This document shows, in pieces, positions 1-9,065 of a stretch of 64,000 nucleotides of DNA. Origin of the DNA: Mycolicibacter terrae. GTDB taxonomy: Bacteria > Actinomycetota > Actinomycetes > Mycobacteriales > Mycobacteriaceae. The notes under the pieces are model-generated. The model made no database searches. It was not told the origin of the DNA and worked only from the letters and a program-made list of their open reading frames with translations. The translations under genes were made by a program, and so were the position numbers. Within the stretch, counting starts at the first letter, position 1; every line of letters starts with the position of its first letter. The DNA is taken from assembly GCF_010727125.1 (NCBI RefSeq), contig NZ_AP022564.1, positions 1,488,001-1,552,000 of the forward strand, read 5' to 3'.

Positions 1-648
1 CCGCACCGCGACTGCGGCAGCTACGCCGCGGGCGGTTTCTCCTCCGGCGCCTCTTACCGCGCCTGGATCGACGGCGTCGCCGACGGCATCGGCGGCAACC
101 CGGCCGCGATCGTCCTCGAGCCCGACGCGCTCGCGATGGCCGACTGCCTCTCCGCCGACCAGCGTCAGGAGCGCTTCGATCTGATCAGCTACGCCGTCGA
201 CACGCTGGGCCGCAACCCGGCCACAGCGGTGTATGTCGACGCCGGGCATTCGCGTTGGGTCAATGCCGGCGAAATGGCCAACCGGCTGAACCAGGCCGGG
301 GTGGCGCGTGCGCGGGGCTTCGCGCTGAACTCCACCAACTACTTCACCACCGAAGAGCAGATCGGCTACGGCGAAGAGATTTCGGGGATGACCGGCGGTA
401 AGCACTACGTGATCGACACGTCCCGTAACGGCGCCGGCCCGGCCGAGGGCGATCCCTTCGGCTGGTGCAACCCCAGTGGGCGGGCTCTGGGTGTGGCGCC
501 GACCGCCGACACCGCGGGCGCGCATGCCGATGCCTACCTGTGGGTCAAGCGGGTAGGGGAGTCCGACGGCAGTTGCGGTTCCGGCGAACCCGCCGCGGGA
601 CACTTCGTCAGCGAGTACGCGATCAACTTGGCGCGCAACGCGGGTTGA
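1..648 (+). CDS. Glycoside hydrolase family 6 (cellulase-like), 5' end outside window
   Basis: The frame is open from the first base and encodes the last 215 residues of a GH6 enzyme, a family that cleaves beta-1,4-glucans by inversion. Visible family motifs are DCGSYAAGG at the start, the LEPDA segment that holds the general acid Asp, VYVDAGHSRW, and a C-terminal WVKRVGESDG segment with nearby cysteines. Substrate is probably cellulose or a related glucan, and secretion is expected for the family. The signal peptide and any binding module lie upstream and cannot be seen. The gene is complete at its 3' end, with no frameshift. Mycobacterial CelA-type proteins are the closest match I can name. 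Confidence 0.88.
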   Translation, partial: PHRDCGSYAAGGFSSGASYRAWIDGVADGIGGNPAAIVLEPDALAMADCLSADQRQERFDLISYAVDTLGRNPATAVYVDAGHSRWVNAGEMANRLNQAGVARARGFALNSTNYFTTEEQIGYGEEISGMTGGKHYVIDTSRNGAGPAEGDPFGWCNPSGRALGVAPTADTAGAHADAYLWVKRVGESDGSCGSGEPAAGHFVSEYAINLARNAG

Positions 649-722
649 CCCGCTGAAGCGAAACGCCCGGTAACGCCGGACGCTTCCGGTGGGGGTCGAC
701 GGCGGCCCGCCGCGGCGCTGCC

Positions 723-728
723 TATGGT
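723..728 (+). promoter_or_regulatory. Leaderless -10 box of NUDIX gene
   Basis: TATGGT lies 6 bases before the ATG at 735, matching the TANNNT -10 element with a transcript that starts at the A of the start codon. No Shine-Dalgarno sequence is present. Confidence 0.55.
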
Positions 729-734
729 CAAGCG

Positions 735-1454
735 ATGACGATCAGCTATGACGAGGCGCTGCGGGACCGGATCCGGGCTCGCCTGGACGCGCACAACCGG
801 CGCGCGGTGACCGATCCGTCGAAGCGGCACGCGGCGGTCGCGGTGGTGATCGTGGACTCCGAGGCCGGTGAAGACCGGGTGGACCCCGCGCCGGTGGACG
901 ACTGGATCGGCGGGCGGCCCATGCCGCAGGCGGGACTCGACGGCCGCATGGTCGACGTGTCCGGAGGCGCTGCCTTCCTGCTGTGCCGTAGAGCGTCTCG
1001 TCTCACTTCGCACGCCGCGCAGTGGGCGCTGCCGGGTGGCCGCCTGGATCCCGGCGAAACCGCGGTCGACGCTGCGCTGCGGGAGTTGGACGAGGAGGTC
1101 GGCATCAGGCTGCCCGCATCAGCCGTGTTGGGTCTCCTCGACGACTACCCGACACGCTCGGGATACGTCATCAGCCCGGTGGTGATCTGGGGCGGTGGGC
1201 GGCTCGACCCGCGGCCCGCGCCCGACGAGGTGGTTGCGGCCTACCGGGTGGGGCTGCACCAATTGCAACGCGACGATTCCCCGCGATTCATCTCCATCCC
1301 GGAGAGCCCGCGTCCGGTCGTGCAGATCCCGTTGGGAAATGACCTCATCCACGCGCCGACGGGCGCGGTGCTGCTGCAATTGCGGTGGTTGTGCCTGGAG
1401 GGTCGAGGAGACCCGGTCGATGAGCTGGAGCAGCCGGTGTTCGCCTGGAAATAA
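735..1454 (+). CDS. NUDIX hydrolase
   Basis: A 239-residue protein with a complete NUDIX box at residues 102-124: Gly102, five residues, Glu108, seven residues, then RELDEEVG and a hydrophobic residue. NUDIX enzymes hydrolyse nucleoside diphosphates linked to another group, using the box glutamates to bind magnesium. The length and the long region before the box resemble CoA-pyrophosphatase-type relatives, but no substrate motif is clear. The start is supported by a leaderless -10 box. The gene stands alone between the GH6 gene and a small membrane protein gene, so context gives no pathway. Confidence 0.85.
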   Translation: MTISYDEALRDRIRARLDAHNRRAVTDPSKRHAAVAVVIVDSEAGEDRVDPAPVDDWIGGRPMPQAGLDGRMVDVSGGAAFLLCRRASRLTSHAAQWALPGGRLDPGETAVDAALRELDEEVGIRLPASAVLGLLDDYPTRSGYVISPVVIWGGGRLDPRPAPDEVVAAYRVGLHQLQRDDSPRFISIPESPRPVVQIPLGNDLIHAPTGAVLLQLRWLCLEGRGDPVDELEQPVFAWK

Positions 1455-1477
1455 CTCCGGGCACAGCCGCCGCGCCT

Positions 1478-1483
1478 TAGGCT
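1478..1483 (+). promoter_or_regulatory. Leaderless -10 box of small membrane protein gene
   Basis: TAGGCT lies 7 bases before the ATG at 1491, with no Shine-Dalgarno sequence between them. Confidence 0.5.
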
Positions 1484-1490
1484 GCGGCTC

Positions 1491-1892
1491 ATGGTGAAGG
1501 ACCGCGCCGCGCTTGTCGCCGGCGGCATCCGGCTGGCCTCGGGAGTGTCGTTCCTGGTCGATCCCCTGCGGGCGAACCGATTATGGGGTGAGCCAGACGA
1601 TCCGGGCCCGTCCGCCCGGCTGCTGCTTCGGTCGATGGGCTACCGCGACGCCCTGATCGGGGGCCTGCTGCTGTACGCAGGCGTGCGCGGCCGAGATACC
1701 CGCGGCTGGTTTCTGGCCTCAGGTGGTGCTGACGCGGCCGACCTGCTGGGCGGGATGAGCGTGCACGCCGACCTCAAGCGCGGCCAGCAGATCATCGGCC
1801 TCGGTGGAGCGATCCTCGGCATCGGCGTCGGGCTCTGGGGTGCCACGCGTGGGCGCGCTGCGGATCGGCGGCACCGGACGCAGAGATCATGA
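1491..1892 (+). CDS. Small membrane protein, DUF4267-like
   Basis: A 133-residue protein of the short mycobacterial integral-membrane type that resembles DUF4267. Hydrophobic stretches are seen around residues 5-22, 50-65 ([12 protein letters not shown]) and 100-120 ([18 protein letters not shown]). The basic C-terminus probably faces the cytoplasm. No catalytic motif is visible and the function is unknown. The start codon follows a leaderless -10 box. The stop overlaps the ATG of the decayed SRPBCC gene by an ATGA, so the two may once have been co-transcribed. Confidence 0.7.
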   Translation: MVKDRAALVAGGIRLASGVSFLVDPLRANRLWGEPDDPGPSARLLLRSMGYRDALIGGLLLYAGVRGRDTRGWFLASGGADAADLLGGMSVHADLKRGQQIIGLGGAILGIGVGLWGATRGRAADRRHRTQRS

Positions 1893-2102
1893 CCGTGGAT
1901 GTTGTCGATGCGGGACCCGGGCGGATCAGCCGGCCGGTCGAAGTAGCCGCGCCGCTCGTCGCGATCGCCGCCGATCCGCGCCGTCACCAGCAGCTAGCGG
2001 AAGTCACTGTCGGATCGAAGTTTCGACAAACATGAAGATGTACGGCGTCCCGTACCGGATCACCGGCCGGGTGACCGCGCTCGTGCTGGCCGGCGATCGA
2101 CA
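1889..2102 (+). pseudogene. Decayed SRPBCC (START-like) gene remnant
   Basis: The first frame from ATG 1889 gives 48 codons, beginning [20 protein letters not shown] and ending VGSKFRQT before TGA at 2033. A second frame shifted by one base continues with [17 protein letters not shown]. Together these match, in order, conserved pieces of mycobacterial SRPBCC/polyketide-cyclase-like proteins, which bind hydrophobic ligands. Intact members are about 150 residues. Here the middle is shortened, the frame is broken near 2030 and the C-terminal half is missing. I read it as a pseudogene. The family comparison is from memory. Confidence 0.7.
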
Positions 2103-2143
2103 ACTGAGGCGGCTGAGCTCCGGTGGTGGTAGAACCGGAAGCC

Positions 2144-3586
2144 ATGAGTGACCTCGCCCAGCAGACCAGGTGGCTGGATGCCACCGCGCAGGCGGAGCTG
2201 GTCGCCAAGGGTGAGGTCAGCCCGAGCGAGCTGCTGGAAGCGGCGATCGAGCGGATCGAACAGTCGAATCCGGCCCTGAACGCCGTGGTCATCGAGTGGT
2301 TCGACCATGCTCGATCGGTGGCCGCCGGTCGGGGGCTGCCCGCCGGCCCGTTTCGGGGCGTCCCGTTCCTGCTCAAGGATCTCTACACCAGTTTCGCCGG
2401 CCAAACCCTGTCCAACGGCAACGTGGCGCTGAAGAACGCCGCCCTGCGGGACGTCTCGGACTCGACGCTGGTCGCTCGATTCAAAGCGGCCGGGTTGGTC
2501 GTCGCGGGGCGCACCAACAGTCCGGAGTTCGGCAGCCTGCCGACCACGCAGCCGCTGGCCTGGGGGGCGACCCGCAACCCATGGGCGCTGGAACGGACAC
2601 CGGGCGGGTCCAGTGGCGGTGCGGGTGCCGCCGTGGCCGCCGGGATGGTGCCGTTCGCCAACGCCTCCGACGGTGGGGGCAGCATCCGTATCCCGGCGTC
2701 GTGCTGCGGGCTGGTGGGACTCAAGCCCAGCCAGGGCAGGATCACCGTCGGTCCGGACCGCGCCGAGGTGGGGTTGGGTGTCGAACTGGGCGTCAGCCGT
2801 ACAGTGCGTGACACCGCGGGGCTACTCGATGCGGTGCGCGGCCCCGGTGTCGGCGACACCGTGATCGCGCCGGCCCCGCGGCGCCCGTACATCGAGGAGG
2901 TCTTTGCCGACCCCGGGAGGTTGCGGGTCGGGTTGCTCGACGAGCACCCGCGCGGCGAGTTTTTGCACGAAGACTGCCGAACGGCGGTGCGCGCGACGGC
3001 ATCGCTGTTGGAAGGGCTCGGCCACACCGTCGAACAGGCGTGGCCGGCTTGCCTGGCCGACACCACGCTGACCGAGAAATTCATGGCACTGTGGGCGACG
3101 CAGATGGGGATGGCTGCCCGCCAGATCGGCGCGGCACTGCGCCGCCAGGTGACGGCGGACGACATGGAGCCGGTGAACTGGGCGCTGGTCGAGCAGGCGC
3201 GGCGGCTGACCGCCGTCGACTACGCCGCAGCCCAGGCGGCGGGCTGGGCCTTCCGGCGCGCACTGCAGCAATGGTGGGCCGACGGTTGGGATCTCCTGCT
3301 CACGCCCACGCTGGCCGAGCCGCCGCTTGCCCTCAGTGAGTTCGAGAACGACCCGGCGGACCCGACGGCGCCGATGCGCCGGGCCGGGCGGTTCGCCGTG
3401 TTCACGCCGCCGTTCAACATGAGCGGACAGCCGGCGATCAGCCTTCCGCTGCACCGCAGTGCCGAGGGTCTGCCGATCGGCGTCCAGCTCGTCGCCGACT
3501 ACGGCCGGGAGGATGTCCTGATCCAGGTGGCCGCTCAACTGGAAGCCGCGCACCCGTGGGCGTCGGTGCATCCGCCTCAGTACTGA
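2144..3586 (+). CDS. Amidase signature family enzyme
   Basis: A 480-residue amidase of the Ser-cisSer-Lys class. The catalytic lysine is K78 (PFLLKDLY), the cis-serine is S156 within GGSSGG, and the nucleophile is S180 in [11 protein letters not shown], with the expected 24-residue spacing between the serines. Enzymes of this class hydrolyse carboxamides, but the substrate cannot be read from sequence. ATG 2144 starts [10 protein letters not shown]; an upstream in-frame GTG at 2123 is less convincing. It resembles the AmiA2/AmiB2/AmiC group without a clear orthologue and is not next to gat genes, so a tRNA amidotransferase role is unlikely. A second amidase, amiC, lies at 34359. Confidence 0.88.
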   Translation: MSDLAQQTRWLDATAQAELVAKGEVSPSELLEAAIERIEQSNPALNAVVIEWFDHARSVAAGRGLPAGPFRGVPFLLKDLYTSFAGQTLSNGNVALKNAALRDVSDSTLVARFKAAGLVVAGRTNSPEFGSLPTTQPLAWGATRNPWALERTPGGSSGGAGAAVAAGMVPFANASDGGGSIRIPASCCGLVGLKPSQGRITVGPDRAEVGLGVELGVSRTVRDTAGLLDAVRGPGVGDTVIAPAPRRPYIEEVFADPGRLRVGLLDEHPRGEFLHEDCRTAVRATASLLEGLGHTVEQAWPACLADTTLTEKFMALWATQMGMAARQIGAALRRQVTADDMEPVNWALVEQARRLTAVDYAAAQAAGWAFRRALQQWWADGWDLLLTPTLAEPPLALSEFENDPADPTAPMRRAGRFAVFTPPFNMSGQPAISLPLHRSAEGLPIGVQLVADYGREDVLIQVAAQLEAAHPWASVHPPQY

Positions 3587-3641
3587 GATTGCGCCCAGGG
3601 CTGTACATTTGGCGGCGTCTGCCGCCCTGGACGCAATCTCA
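3584..3641. terminator. Bidirectional terminator-like hairpin
   Basis: A long inverted repeat: TGAGATTGCG (3584-3593) pairs with CGCAATCTCA (3632-3641), and CCAGGGC pairs with GCCCTGG inside it, with one mismatch. The amidase stop codon forms the outer end of the stem. It lies between two convergent genes. There is no U-tract. Confidence 0.65.
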
Positions 3642-3658
3642 ACATCGCGAGGTGCGAA

Positions 3659-4435
3659 TTACTTCGGGGGCATCCGGATGCCACCGTCCACCCGGACGAC
3701 CTCGGCGTTCATGTAGGAGTTGGTGAGCAGCTCGACCACCATTGACGCGAGCTCCTCGGGCTTGCCGAGCCGGTGCGGGAACAGCACGGACTCACCGAGT
3801 TTGGCCTTGAACGCCTCCGAGGCCTCGCCTTCGCCGTAGATCGGGGTGTCGATCAGGCCTGGCGCGACGGTGTTCACCCGGACACCAACCGCGGACAGGT
3901 CGCGGGCCACCGGCAGGGTCAGGCCCACGACGCCGCCCTTGGACGACGAGTAGGCGGCCTGGCCGATCTGGCCGTCGAAGGCCGCGACGCTGGTCATGTT
4001 GACGATCGCGCCCCGCTCGCCGGTGTCGGTGAGCTCATTGCGGCTCATCGCGGTGGCCGCGATCCGAATGCAGTCGAAGGTGCCGACCAGGTTGATCGCC
4101 AGCACCTTCCGGTAGGCATCCAGGCTGTGCGCCGAGTCGAATTCGCCGTCCTTGCCAATGGTGCGCTGCGCCCAGCCGATGCCGGCCGAGTTCACCAGCG
4201 CGCGCAGCGGGCCGAGGTCCGCCGCGGTGTTGACGGCGTCGATGATCTGCTCGGTGCTGGTCACGTCGACGGGCACGAACACCCCGCCGATCTCGTGGGC
4301 CAGCGCCTCACCCTTGTCCGCCTGCAGGTCGGCCACGACGACCCGGGCGCCCTTGTCGGCCAATTGGCGGGCAGTTGCCGCACCGATTCCTGATGCGCCA
4401 CCGGTTACGATCGCGCTTGCTCCATTTATATCCAC
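3659..4435 (-). CDS. Short-chain dehydrogenase/reductase (3-hydroxyacyl-CoA dehydrogenase type II-like)
   Basis: A 258-residue SDR with the nucleotide-binding TGGASGIG motif near the N-terminus, the NSAG motif, an active-site Ser followed by YSSSK, and the [13 protein letters not shown] segment. The pattern resembles HSD17B10-type 3-hydroxyacyl-CoA dehydrogenases, which oxidise the 3-hydroxy group of acyl-CoAs with NAD, so a role in lipid breakdown is plausible. I chose the GTG at 4435 because TAAAGT lies 7 bases upstream, which suggests leaderless transcription. The alternative GTG at 4444 adds three residues and overlaps that box. The gene converges on the amidase across a hairpin. Confidence 0.85.
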   Translation of the reverse strand: MDINGASAIVTGGASGIGAATARQLADKGARVVVADLQADKGEALAHEIGGVFVPVDVTSTEQIIDAVNTAADLGPLRALVNSAGIGWAQRTIGKDGEFDSAHSLDAYRKVLAINLVGTFDCIRIAATAMSRNELTDTGERGAIVNMTSVAAFDGQIGQAAYSSSKGGVVGLTLPVARDLSAVGVRVNTVAPGLIDTPIYGEGEASEAFKAKLGESVLFPHRLGKPEELASMVVELLTNSYMNAEVVRVDGGIRMPPK

Positions 4436-4442
4436 GGCAGAC

Positions 4443-4448
4443 ACTTTA
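4443..4448 (-). promoter_or_regulatory. Leaderless -10 box of SDR gene
   Basis: On the minus strand TAAAGT ends 7 bases before the GTG at 4435. It overlaps the alternative GTG at 4444, which argues for the shorter protein. Confidence 0.5.
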
Positions 4449-4631
4449 CGCGGACGCCTTTCCGGCCCGGTTTCGGACGTGGGAAATAGCCGGCATTATC
4501 ACAATGTCCCAATAACTAAGGTTATGTCAGGCTGGCTGGCGTTCGGCGGAACGACTGACTAAAACTGTTGCGGGTGGTCTAATTTCGATCAGGTAACGAT
4601 TCGACCGCAGGGTCAGTGGTTGGGAGATTTC

Positions 4632-5966
4632 ATGGCAGAACTGGTCGCGATGTCGGGCGCGGGAGGGACGCGCGCGCCTCGCCGTAGACGCGTAGTCGTC
4701 GCTGCCGTAAGCGTTTTCGCGGTCTTTGCCGGCATGGTCGGCATGTCGCCGCCGACCGGACGGGCGTCCGCCGCGTCCCCGCCGGCGGTGCAGTTGACCG
4801 GCGGAGGTACCGCATTCGTTATGGGCGGCAGCGGTATTCCCTTGCCGTCGGACGGATATGTTAACGCCGCCGACCTGTTCTATTTGCAGCCGCACGGCTT
4901 CACCGGCACGGCGCAATCACTGTTCACGCCCCAGTTGTACTTCCCGGGAAACGTCTCGGAAGTTCAAGGCGCCCAGATCCTGGCCGAGGCGATCAACAAG
5001 GAGATCGCCACCGGGCAGGTGAACGCCGACAACCCGGTGTACGTGTTCGGTTACTCCCAGAGTGCGGCGATGTCGTCGATGACGATGGAGCAGCTCTACC
5101 ACCAGGGCGTGCCGGCCGAGGACGTCCACTTCGTGCTGGTCGGCAACGCCGCCAACCCCAATGGTGGCATCGTGGAAATGCTCAACCTCTGGGATGGCGA
5201 CGTCACTTTCTGGAACGGATTGATGCTCGGTCACCCGACTCCGGATCACTTCACCACCGACGTCTACACCCTGGAGTATGACGGGTACGCCGACTTTCCC
5301 CGGTATCCGCTGAACCTGCTGTCGACTCTCAACGCCGTAGTCGGCATGTTCAGCCAGCACATCGCATATTTGGGTTTGAGCCACGACGACATCGCCAACG
5401 CAATCCAGTTGGACACCACCGACCCCGACAGCCTCACCAACTACTACATGATTCCCAGCGAGCACCTGCCGCTGCTCGAGTTGTTGCGGCTCAACCCGGT
5501 GTGGGGCGCCCCCCTGGCCGCCCTGCTGGAACCGAGCATGCGCATCCTGGTGAACCTGGGATACGGCAGCCTCACCGAAGGCTGGAACCAGGGCCCGGCC
5601 AACGTGCCCACCACCATCAGCTGGGACCTGTTGCCGAGCAACATCAGCTTGGCCGACATTACCTCAGCCCTGGCCAACGCCTGGACGCAAGGGATCCAGG
5701 ACGCGTTCAAGGAACTGCAGAATCTGAACACCTATCTCCCCGGGGGATTCCTTGGGGACGAGCTGTTCTCGACGATCTTGACCGCAGCGCAGCGCGTCAT
5801 CTTCGACATCCAGGACACCGGTTCGTGGTTCGGCGGTTCGGCCATGGCCACCGACCCTGCGGACAGTTCGGACTTCCTGAACTCCCTCGGGTCCCCGGTG
5901 GACGGCAATCCCGACTTTTCCTGGATAGCCGACCTGCTCGGCCTGGACACGATCGCCCCCGACTAA
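4632..5966 (+). CDS. Signal-peptide-bearing PE-PPE domain hydrolase
   Basis: A 444-residue protein. Residues 17-47 form a basic-then-hydrophobic signal segment ending in ASAAS. The rest resembles the PE-PPE domain (PF08237), a serine alpha/beta hydrolase fold found in mycobacterial PE and PPE proteins with esterase activity. The family pentapeptide GxSxS is present as GYSQS at 140-144, with S142 the likely nucleophile. A PE or PPE domain normally precedes this module, and neither is present here. The ATG at 4632 is preferred over TTG 4620 because GGGAG lies about 7 bases upstream. The PGRS gene follows after 49 bases, so an operon is likely. Confidence 0.82.
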   Translation: MAELVAMSGAGGTRAPRRRRVVVAAVSVFAVFAGMVGMSPPTGRASAASPPAVQLTGGGTAFVMGGSGIPLPSDGYVNAADLFYLQPHGFTGTAQSLFTPQLYFPGNVSEVQGAQILAEAINKEIATGQVNADNPVYVFGYSQSAAMSSMTMEQLYHQGVPAEDVHFVLVGNAANPNGGIVEMLNLWDGDVTFWNGLMLGHPTPDHFTTDVYTLEYDGYADFPRYPLNLLSTLNAVVGMFSQHIAYLGLSHDDIANAIQLDTTDPDSLTNYYMIPSEHLPLLELLRLNPVWGAPLAALLEPSMRILVNLGYGSLTEGWNQGPANVPTTISWDLLPSNISLADITSALANAWTQGIQDAFKELQNLNTYLPGGFLGDELFSTILTAAQRVIFDIQDTGSWFGGSAMATDPADSSDFLNSLGSPVDGNPDFSWIADLLGLDTIAPD

Positions 5967-6015
5967 CCCGGCTTCGGCCAGTCGGCACAGAACAGTCGCA
6001 GAAAGGTCCCTCGAA

Positions 6016-7551
6016 ATGAATCGTCGCCAGCGTCGCAATACCGGGCAGCGTGGTCATACCGCGACCGGCCGGTTGTGTCGGGCCGTGGCCGGTGCGGCAG
6101 CGGCGTTGGCGCTCGCGCTGACGCCCTTGGCGAGCGCGCCGTCGGCCCAGGCGGATTTCGACTTCTTCGACATCGGAAGCTGGTTCGACCTGTCGGACAT
6201 CAGTCCGGTCGGCGTGGATTCGGCCGACATCGGCGTGGCCAGTTTCGATCCGACCGATATCGGCCCGGTCGACTTCAATGCGTTCGATCCGGCCGACTGG
6301 GCGCAGCTCTACCAGGACGGCTTCTACCTCCCGATCCATGACGCGCTGGAGAGCTACCTGCACAACGCGGGTAATCAGCTGGTGATCGACTTGATCAACA
6401 CGCCGTGGGTGCTGATGTTCGGCCGGGATCTGATCGGCGACGGTATCGATGGCTTCAACGGAACCAACAACTCGCTCTTCGGCTGGCTGGGTCTGGGAGA
6501 CCTCGGTGACGGCGGGTTCCTGTTCGGCGACGGTGGCACCGGTGCGGCCGGCGTGGCCGGGGTCGACGGCGGCATGGGAGGCGCCGGCGGCGATGCGGGC
6601 CTGTTCGGTAACGGTGGTGCCGGCGGTCAGGGGGCCGCGGCCTACCTGGGGGCTGACGGCACGGTGGTCGAGGCCGGCGCCGGCGGCCAGGGCGGCTCGG
6701 GTGGCCTGTGGTTCGGCGACGGCGGGATCGGCGGCCAGGGCGGTACCGGCTTCTACGACACCCTGGAAGGCTCGAAGCTGGTGGCGCACGACGGTGGCGA
6801 GGGTGGTTCCGGCGGCGACGCCCTGGCCGGTTGGGGCTTCGGCGGAGCCGGCGGCCGTGGCGGTTCCGGCTGGGCCGGCACCAACGGTTCGGAGGTGACT
6901 GCTCTCAACGGCGGTGACGCCGGCGACGGCGGGGTCGGTGGTAAGGCCGGATGGTTCCTGGGCATCAGCGGTGACGGCGGCGACGGCGGTGTCGGGGGAG
7001 GCGGAGCGGCCGGCGCCGCGGGCACGGCTTCCCAGCCCATGGGCGGCAACGGCGGCAACGGCGGCGACGGTGGTCGGGGCGGAGCGGCCGGCGCCAACAT
7101 CGCCTGGGTCGGCGGGTCCGGTCAGGCCGGCGGGGACGGCGACGGCGGCGCCGGTGGCGCGGGCGGTGCGGGCCTGAACAACCCGCTCGGCATCGGGGGC
7201 CGCGGTGGCGACGGCGGTTCGGGCGGGGCAGCGGGCCACGGCACCACCGGTGGCCACGGCGGTGCCGGAGGCGTCGGCGGTGACGGGGGCAACGGCCTGA
7301 CCGGCGCCAACGGCGGCCGCGGCGGCAACGGCGGCTCGGCGACCAACCTGGTGGGCAGCATCGGTGGAGCCGGTGCTGCCGGCGGGGACGGTGGCAACGG
7401 CATCATCGGTCCCGGCGGCGACGGCGGGCACGGCGGCAACGGCGGAGCCACCGACGGCGCACCCGGTGGCGCGGGCCAGCCCGGTGAACCCAATGACGGC
7501 GGGACGGGCGGCGCCGGCGGTGCCGGCGGCGCACCGGGCGATCCTGCCTAG
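6016..7551 (+). CDS. PGRS-domain glycine-rich protein with classical signal peptide and no PE domain
   Basis: A 511-residue protein. Residues 1-46 form a signal peptide with a basic N-region, an alanine/leucine core and SAQA before the mature part. Residues 47-95 are rich in Asp and Phe, with loose DIGPV/DISPV units. Residues 125-160 contain a version of the linker that joins PE domains to PGRS repeats (LINTP...GRDLIGDG). The remainder is Gly-Gly-X repeats (GGAGG, GGDGG, GGNGG) typical of PE_PGRS proteins. No PE domain is present, so export by the general secretory route is inferred rather than type VII. The start has an AGAAAGG sequence upstream. The repeats make misassembly possible, but the frame is intact. 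Confidence 0.8.
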   Translation: MNRRQRRNTGQRGHTATGRLCRAVAGAAAALALALTPLASAPSAQADFDFFDIGSWFDLSDISPVGVDSADIGVASFDPTDIGPVDFNAFDPADWAQLYQDGFYLPIHDALESYLHNAGNQLVIDLINTPWVLMFGRDLIGDGIDGFNGTNNSLFGWLGLGDLGDGGFLFGDGGTGAAGVAGVDGGMGGAGGDAGLFGNGGAGGQGAAAYLGADGTVVEAGAGGQGGSGGLWFGDGGIGGQGGTGFYDTLEGSKLVAHDGGEGGSGGDALAGWGFGGAGGRGGSGWAGTNGSEVTALNGGDAGDGGVGGKAGWFLGISGDGGDGGVGGGGAAGAAGTASQPMGGNGGNGGDGGRGGAAGANIAWVGGSGQAGGDGDGGAGGAGGAGLNNPLGIGGRGGDGGSGGAAGHGTTGGHGGAGGVGGDGGNGLTGANGGRGGNGGSATNLVGSIGGAGAAGGDGGNGIIGPGGDGGHGGNGGATDGAPGGAGQPGEPNDGGTGGAGGAGGAPGDPA

Positions 7552-7589
7552 CGCCGCCGTATGATGCCGGCCGGCGAGGAGGTGTCGGC

Positions 7590-8999
7590 GTGAGCACAGC
7601 GATCGTGGTCGGCGGTGGGCCCAATGGGCTGGCCGCCGCCGTGACCCTTGCCCAGCACGGGGTCGACGTCACTGTGCTCGAGGCCGCCGATGAAGTCGGT
7701 GGCGGCACCCGCAGCAGCGAGGCGATCCTGCCGGGTCTGCTGCACGATGACTGCTCGGCTATTCACCCGATGGCGGTGGGCTCCCCGTTCCTGTCCGGGC
7801 TCGATCCGGACCGCTACGGGTTGCAGTGGCGCTGGCCGCAGGTCGACTGTGCGCATCCCCTCGACGACGGCAGCGCCGGAGTGCTGTATCAGTCGGTCGA
7901 GCGGACCGCGGCCGGCCTGGGTCGCGACGGCGGCCGCTGGCGACGACTGTTCGACCGTCCGGTCGCCCGGTTCGATGCGCTCAACACCGACATCATGGGC
8001 CCGTTGCTGCGGGTGCCGCACCATCCGGTGACCCTGGCCCGGTTCGGCGCCCCCACGGCACTGCCCGCCTCGGCACTGGCCCGCTGGTTCAGCACCCCCC
8101 AGGCGCGCGCACTGTTCATCGGTGTTGCCGCGCACGCGTTTCGGCCGCTGCACTATCCGATGACCTCGGCGATCGGGTTGGGCATCCTCACCGCGGGGCA
8201 CCGGCACGGCTGGGCGGTCGCCGCGGGGGGATCACAGGCGATCGCCGGGGCGATGGTCGCCGCCCTGACAGAACTGGGTGGCACCATCGAAACCGGAGTG
8301 CGGGTGGGGTCCGAATCCCAGCTGCCTCCCGCCGACGTGACGCTGTTCGACCTGGCCCCGGACGCCGTCGCACGGATCCTCGGCGACCGGTTGCCGCGCC
8401 GGGTGGCCCGGGCCTACCACCGGTTCCGGCGGGGCCCGGGTGCGTTCAAAGTCGACTTCGCCGTCGAGGGCGGTGTGCCGTGGACCAACGCCGATTCCAG
8501 GCTCGCCGGCACCGTGCATGTGGCCGGCACGCACCATGAGCTGGCCGCCACCGAACGCGACGTCCACGCCGGACGGATGCCCGAGCGGCCGTTCGTCCTG
8601 GTGGGTCAGCAGTATCTGGCCGACCCGCAACGGTCCGTCGGCGATGTGCACCCGGTGTGGACCTACGCTCATGTGCCCAACGGCTACACAGGTGACGCCA
8701 CCGCGGCGATCATCGCCCAGATCGAGCGGTTCGCACCGGGTTTCCGCGACCGCATCGTCGGCCACCGAGTGCGCAGCACCAGCGAGATGTCTGTCTACAA
8801 CCCAAATTTCGTGGGTGGCGACATTATGACCGGTGCAAAAGACTTCCGTCAGTTGACTTTTGGGCCACGCATCACGCTCTCGCCGTACAGCACGGGAATT
8901 CCCGGCACCTACATCTGCTCGGCGGCCACCCCGCCAGGGCCGGGAGCGCATGGCATGTGCGGGGCCAACGCCGCGCGTCTGGCGCTGCGGCACTTGTAG
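7590..8999 (+). CDS. FAD-dependent oxidoreductase, phytoene desaturase-like
   Basis: A 469-residue flavoprotein. The N-terminus has the dinucleotide-binding VVGGGPNGLAAA motif, followed by the VLEAADEVGGGTRS segment that contacts FAD ribose. The C-terminus has ISTA/SAATPPGPGAHGMCG-type FAD-binding features. It belongs to the phytoene-dehydrogenase/retinol-saturase-like group, which oxidises or isomerises isoprenoid or lipid substrates. The substrate is unknown and no carotenoid gene is nearby. GTG 7590 is supported by GAGGAGG with a 7-base spacer. It lies 38 bases after the PGRS gene on the same strand and ends just before a strong hairpin. Confidence 0.83.
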   Translation: MSTAIVVGGGPNGLAAAVTLAQHGVDVTVLEAADEVGGGTRSSEAILPGLLHDDCSAIHPMAVGSPFLSGLDPDRYGLQWRWPQVDCAHPLDDGSAGVLYQSVERTAAGLGRDGGRWRRLFDRPVARFDALNTDIMGPLLRVPHHPVTLARFGAPTALPASALARWFSTPQARALFIGVAAHAFRPLHYPMTSAIGLGILTAGHRHGWAVAAGGSQAIAGAMVAALTELGGTIETGVRVGSESQLPPADVTLFDLAPDAVARILGDRLPRRVARAYHRFRRGPGAFKVDFAVEGGVPWTNADSRLAGTVHVAGTHHELAATERDVHAGRMPERPFVLVGQQYLADPQRSVGDVHPVWTYAHVPNGYTGDATAAIIAQIERFAPGFRDRIVGHRVRSTSEMSVYNPNFVGGDIMTGAKDFRQLTFGPRITLSPYSTGIPGTYICSAATPPGPGAHGMCGANAARLALRHL

Positions 9000-9007
9000 C
9001 GATGACT

Positions 9008-9025
9008 CCGGCCGCAGGCGGCCGG
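9008..9025. terminator. Terminator-like hairpin after the flavin oxidoreductase
   Basis: CCGGCCGC and GCGGCCGG are perfect 8-base arms around a 2-base centre. It starts 9 bases after the stop codon at 8999. No U-tract follows. Confidence 0.55.
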
Positions 9026-9065
9026 CACTGCCGTCTGCATCGCCGCGCTGCAGTGTGAGCAGGTT

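Noticed and set aside
4620..4634. TTG 4620 as the start of the PE-PPE-domain gene
   Set aside because: ATG 4632 has GGGAG at good spacing, and TTG 4620 has no upstream site.
5797..7431. Long minus-strand reading frame opposite the PGRS gene (544 codons, Ala/Val/Gly-rich)
   Set aside because: It mirrors the Gly-Gly-X repeat codons of the plus-strand gene and has no family features or ribosome site.
6500..7551. PGRS repeats as a CRISPR array or tandem DNA repeat
   Set aside because: The repeats are degenerate glycine codons inside an open frame, without constant repeat and spacer lengths.
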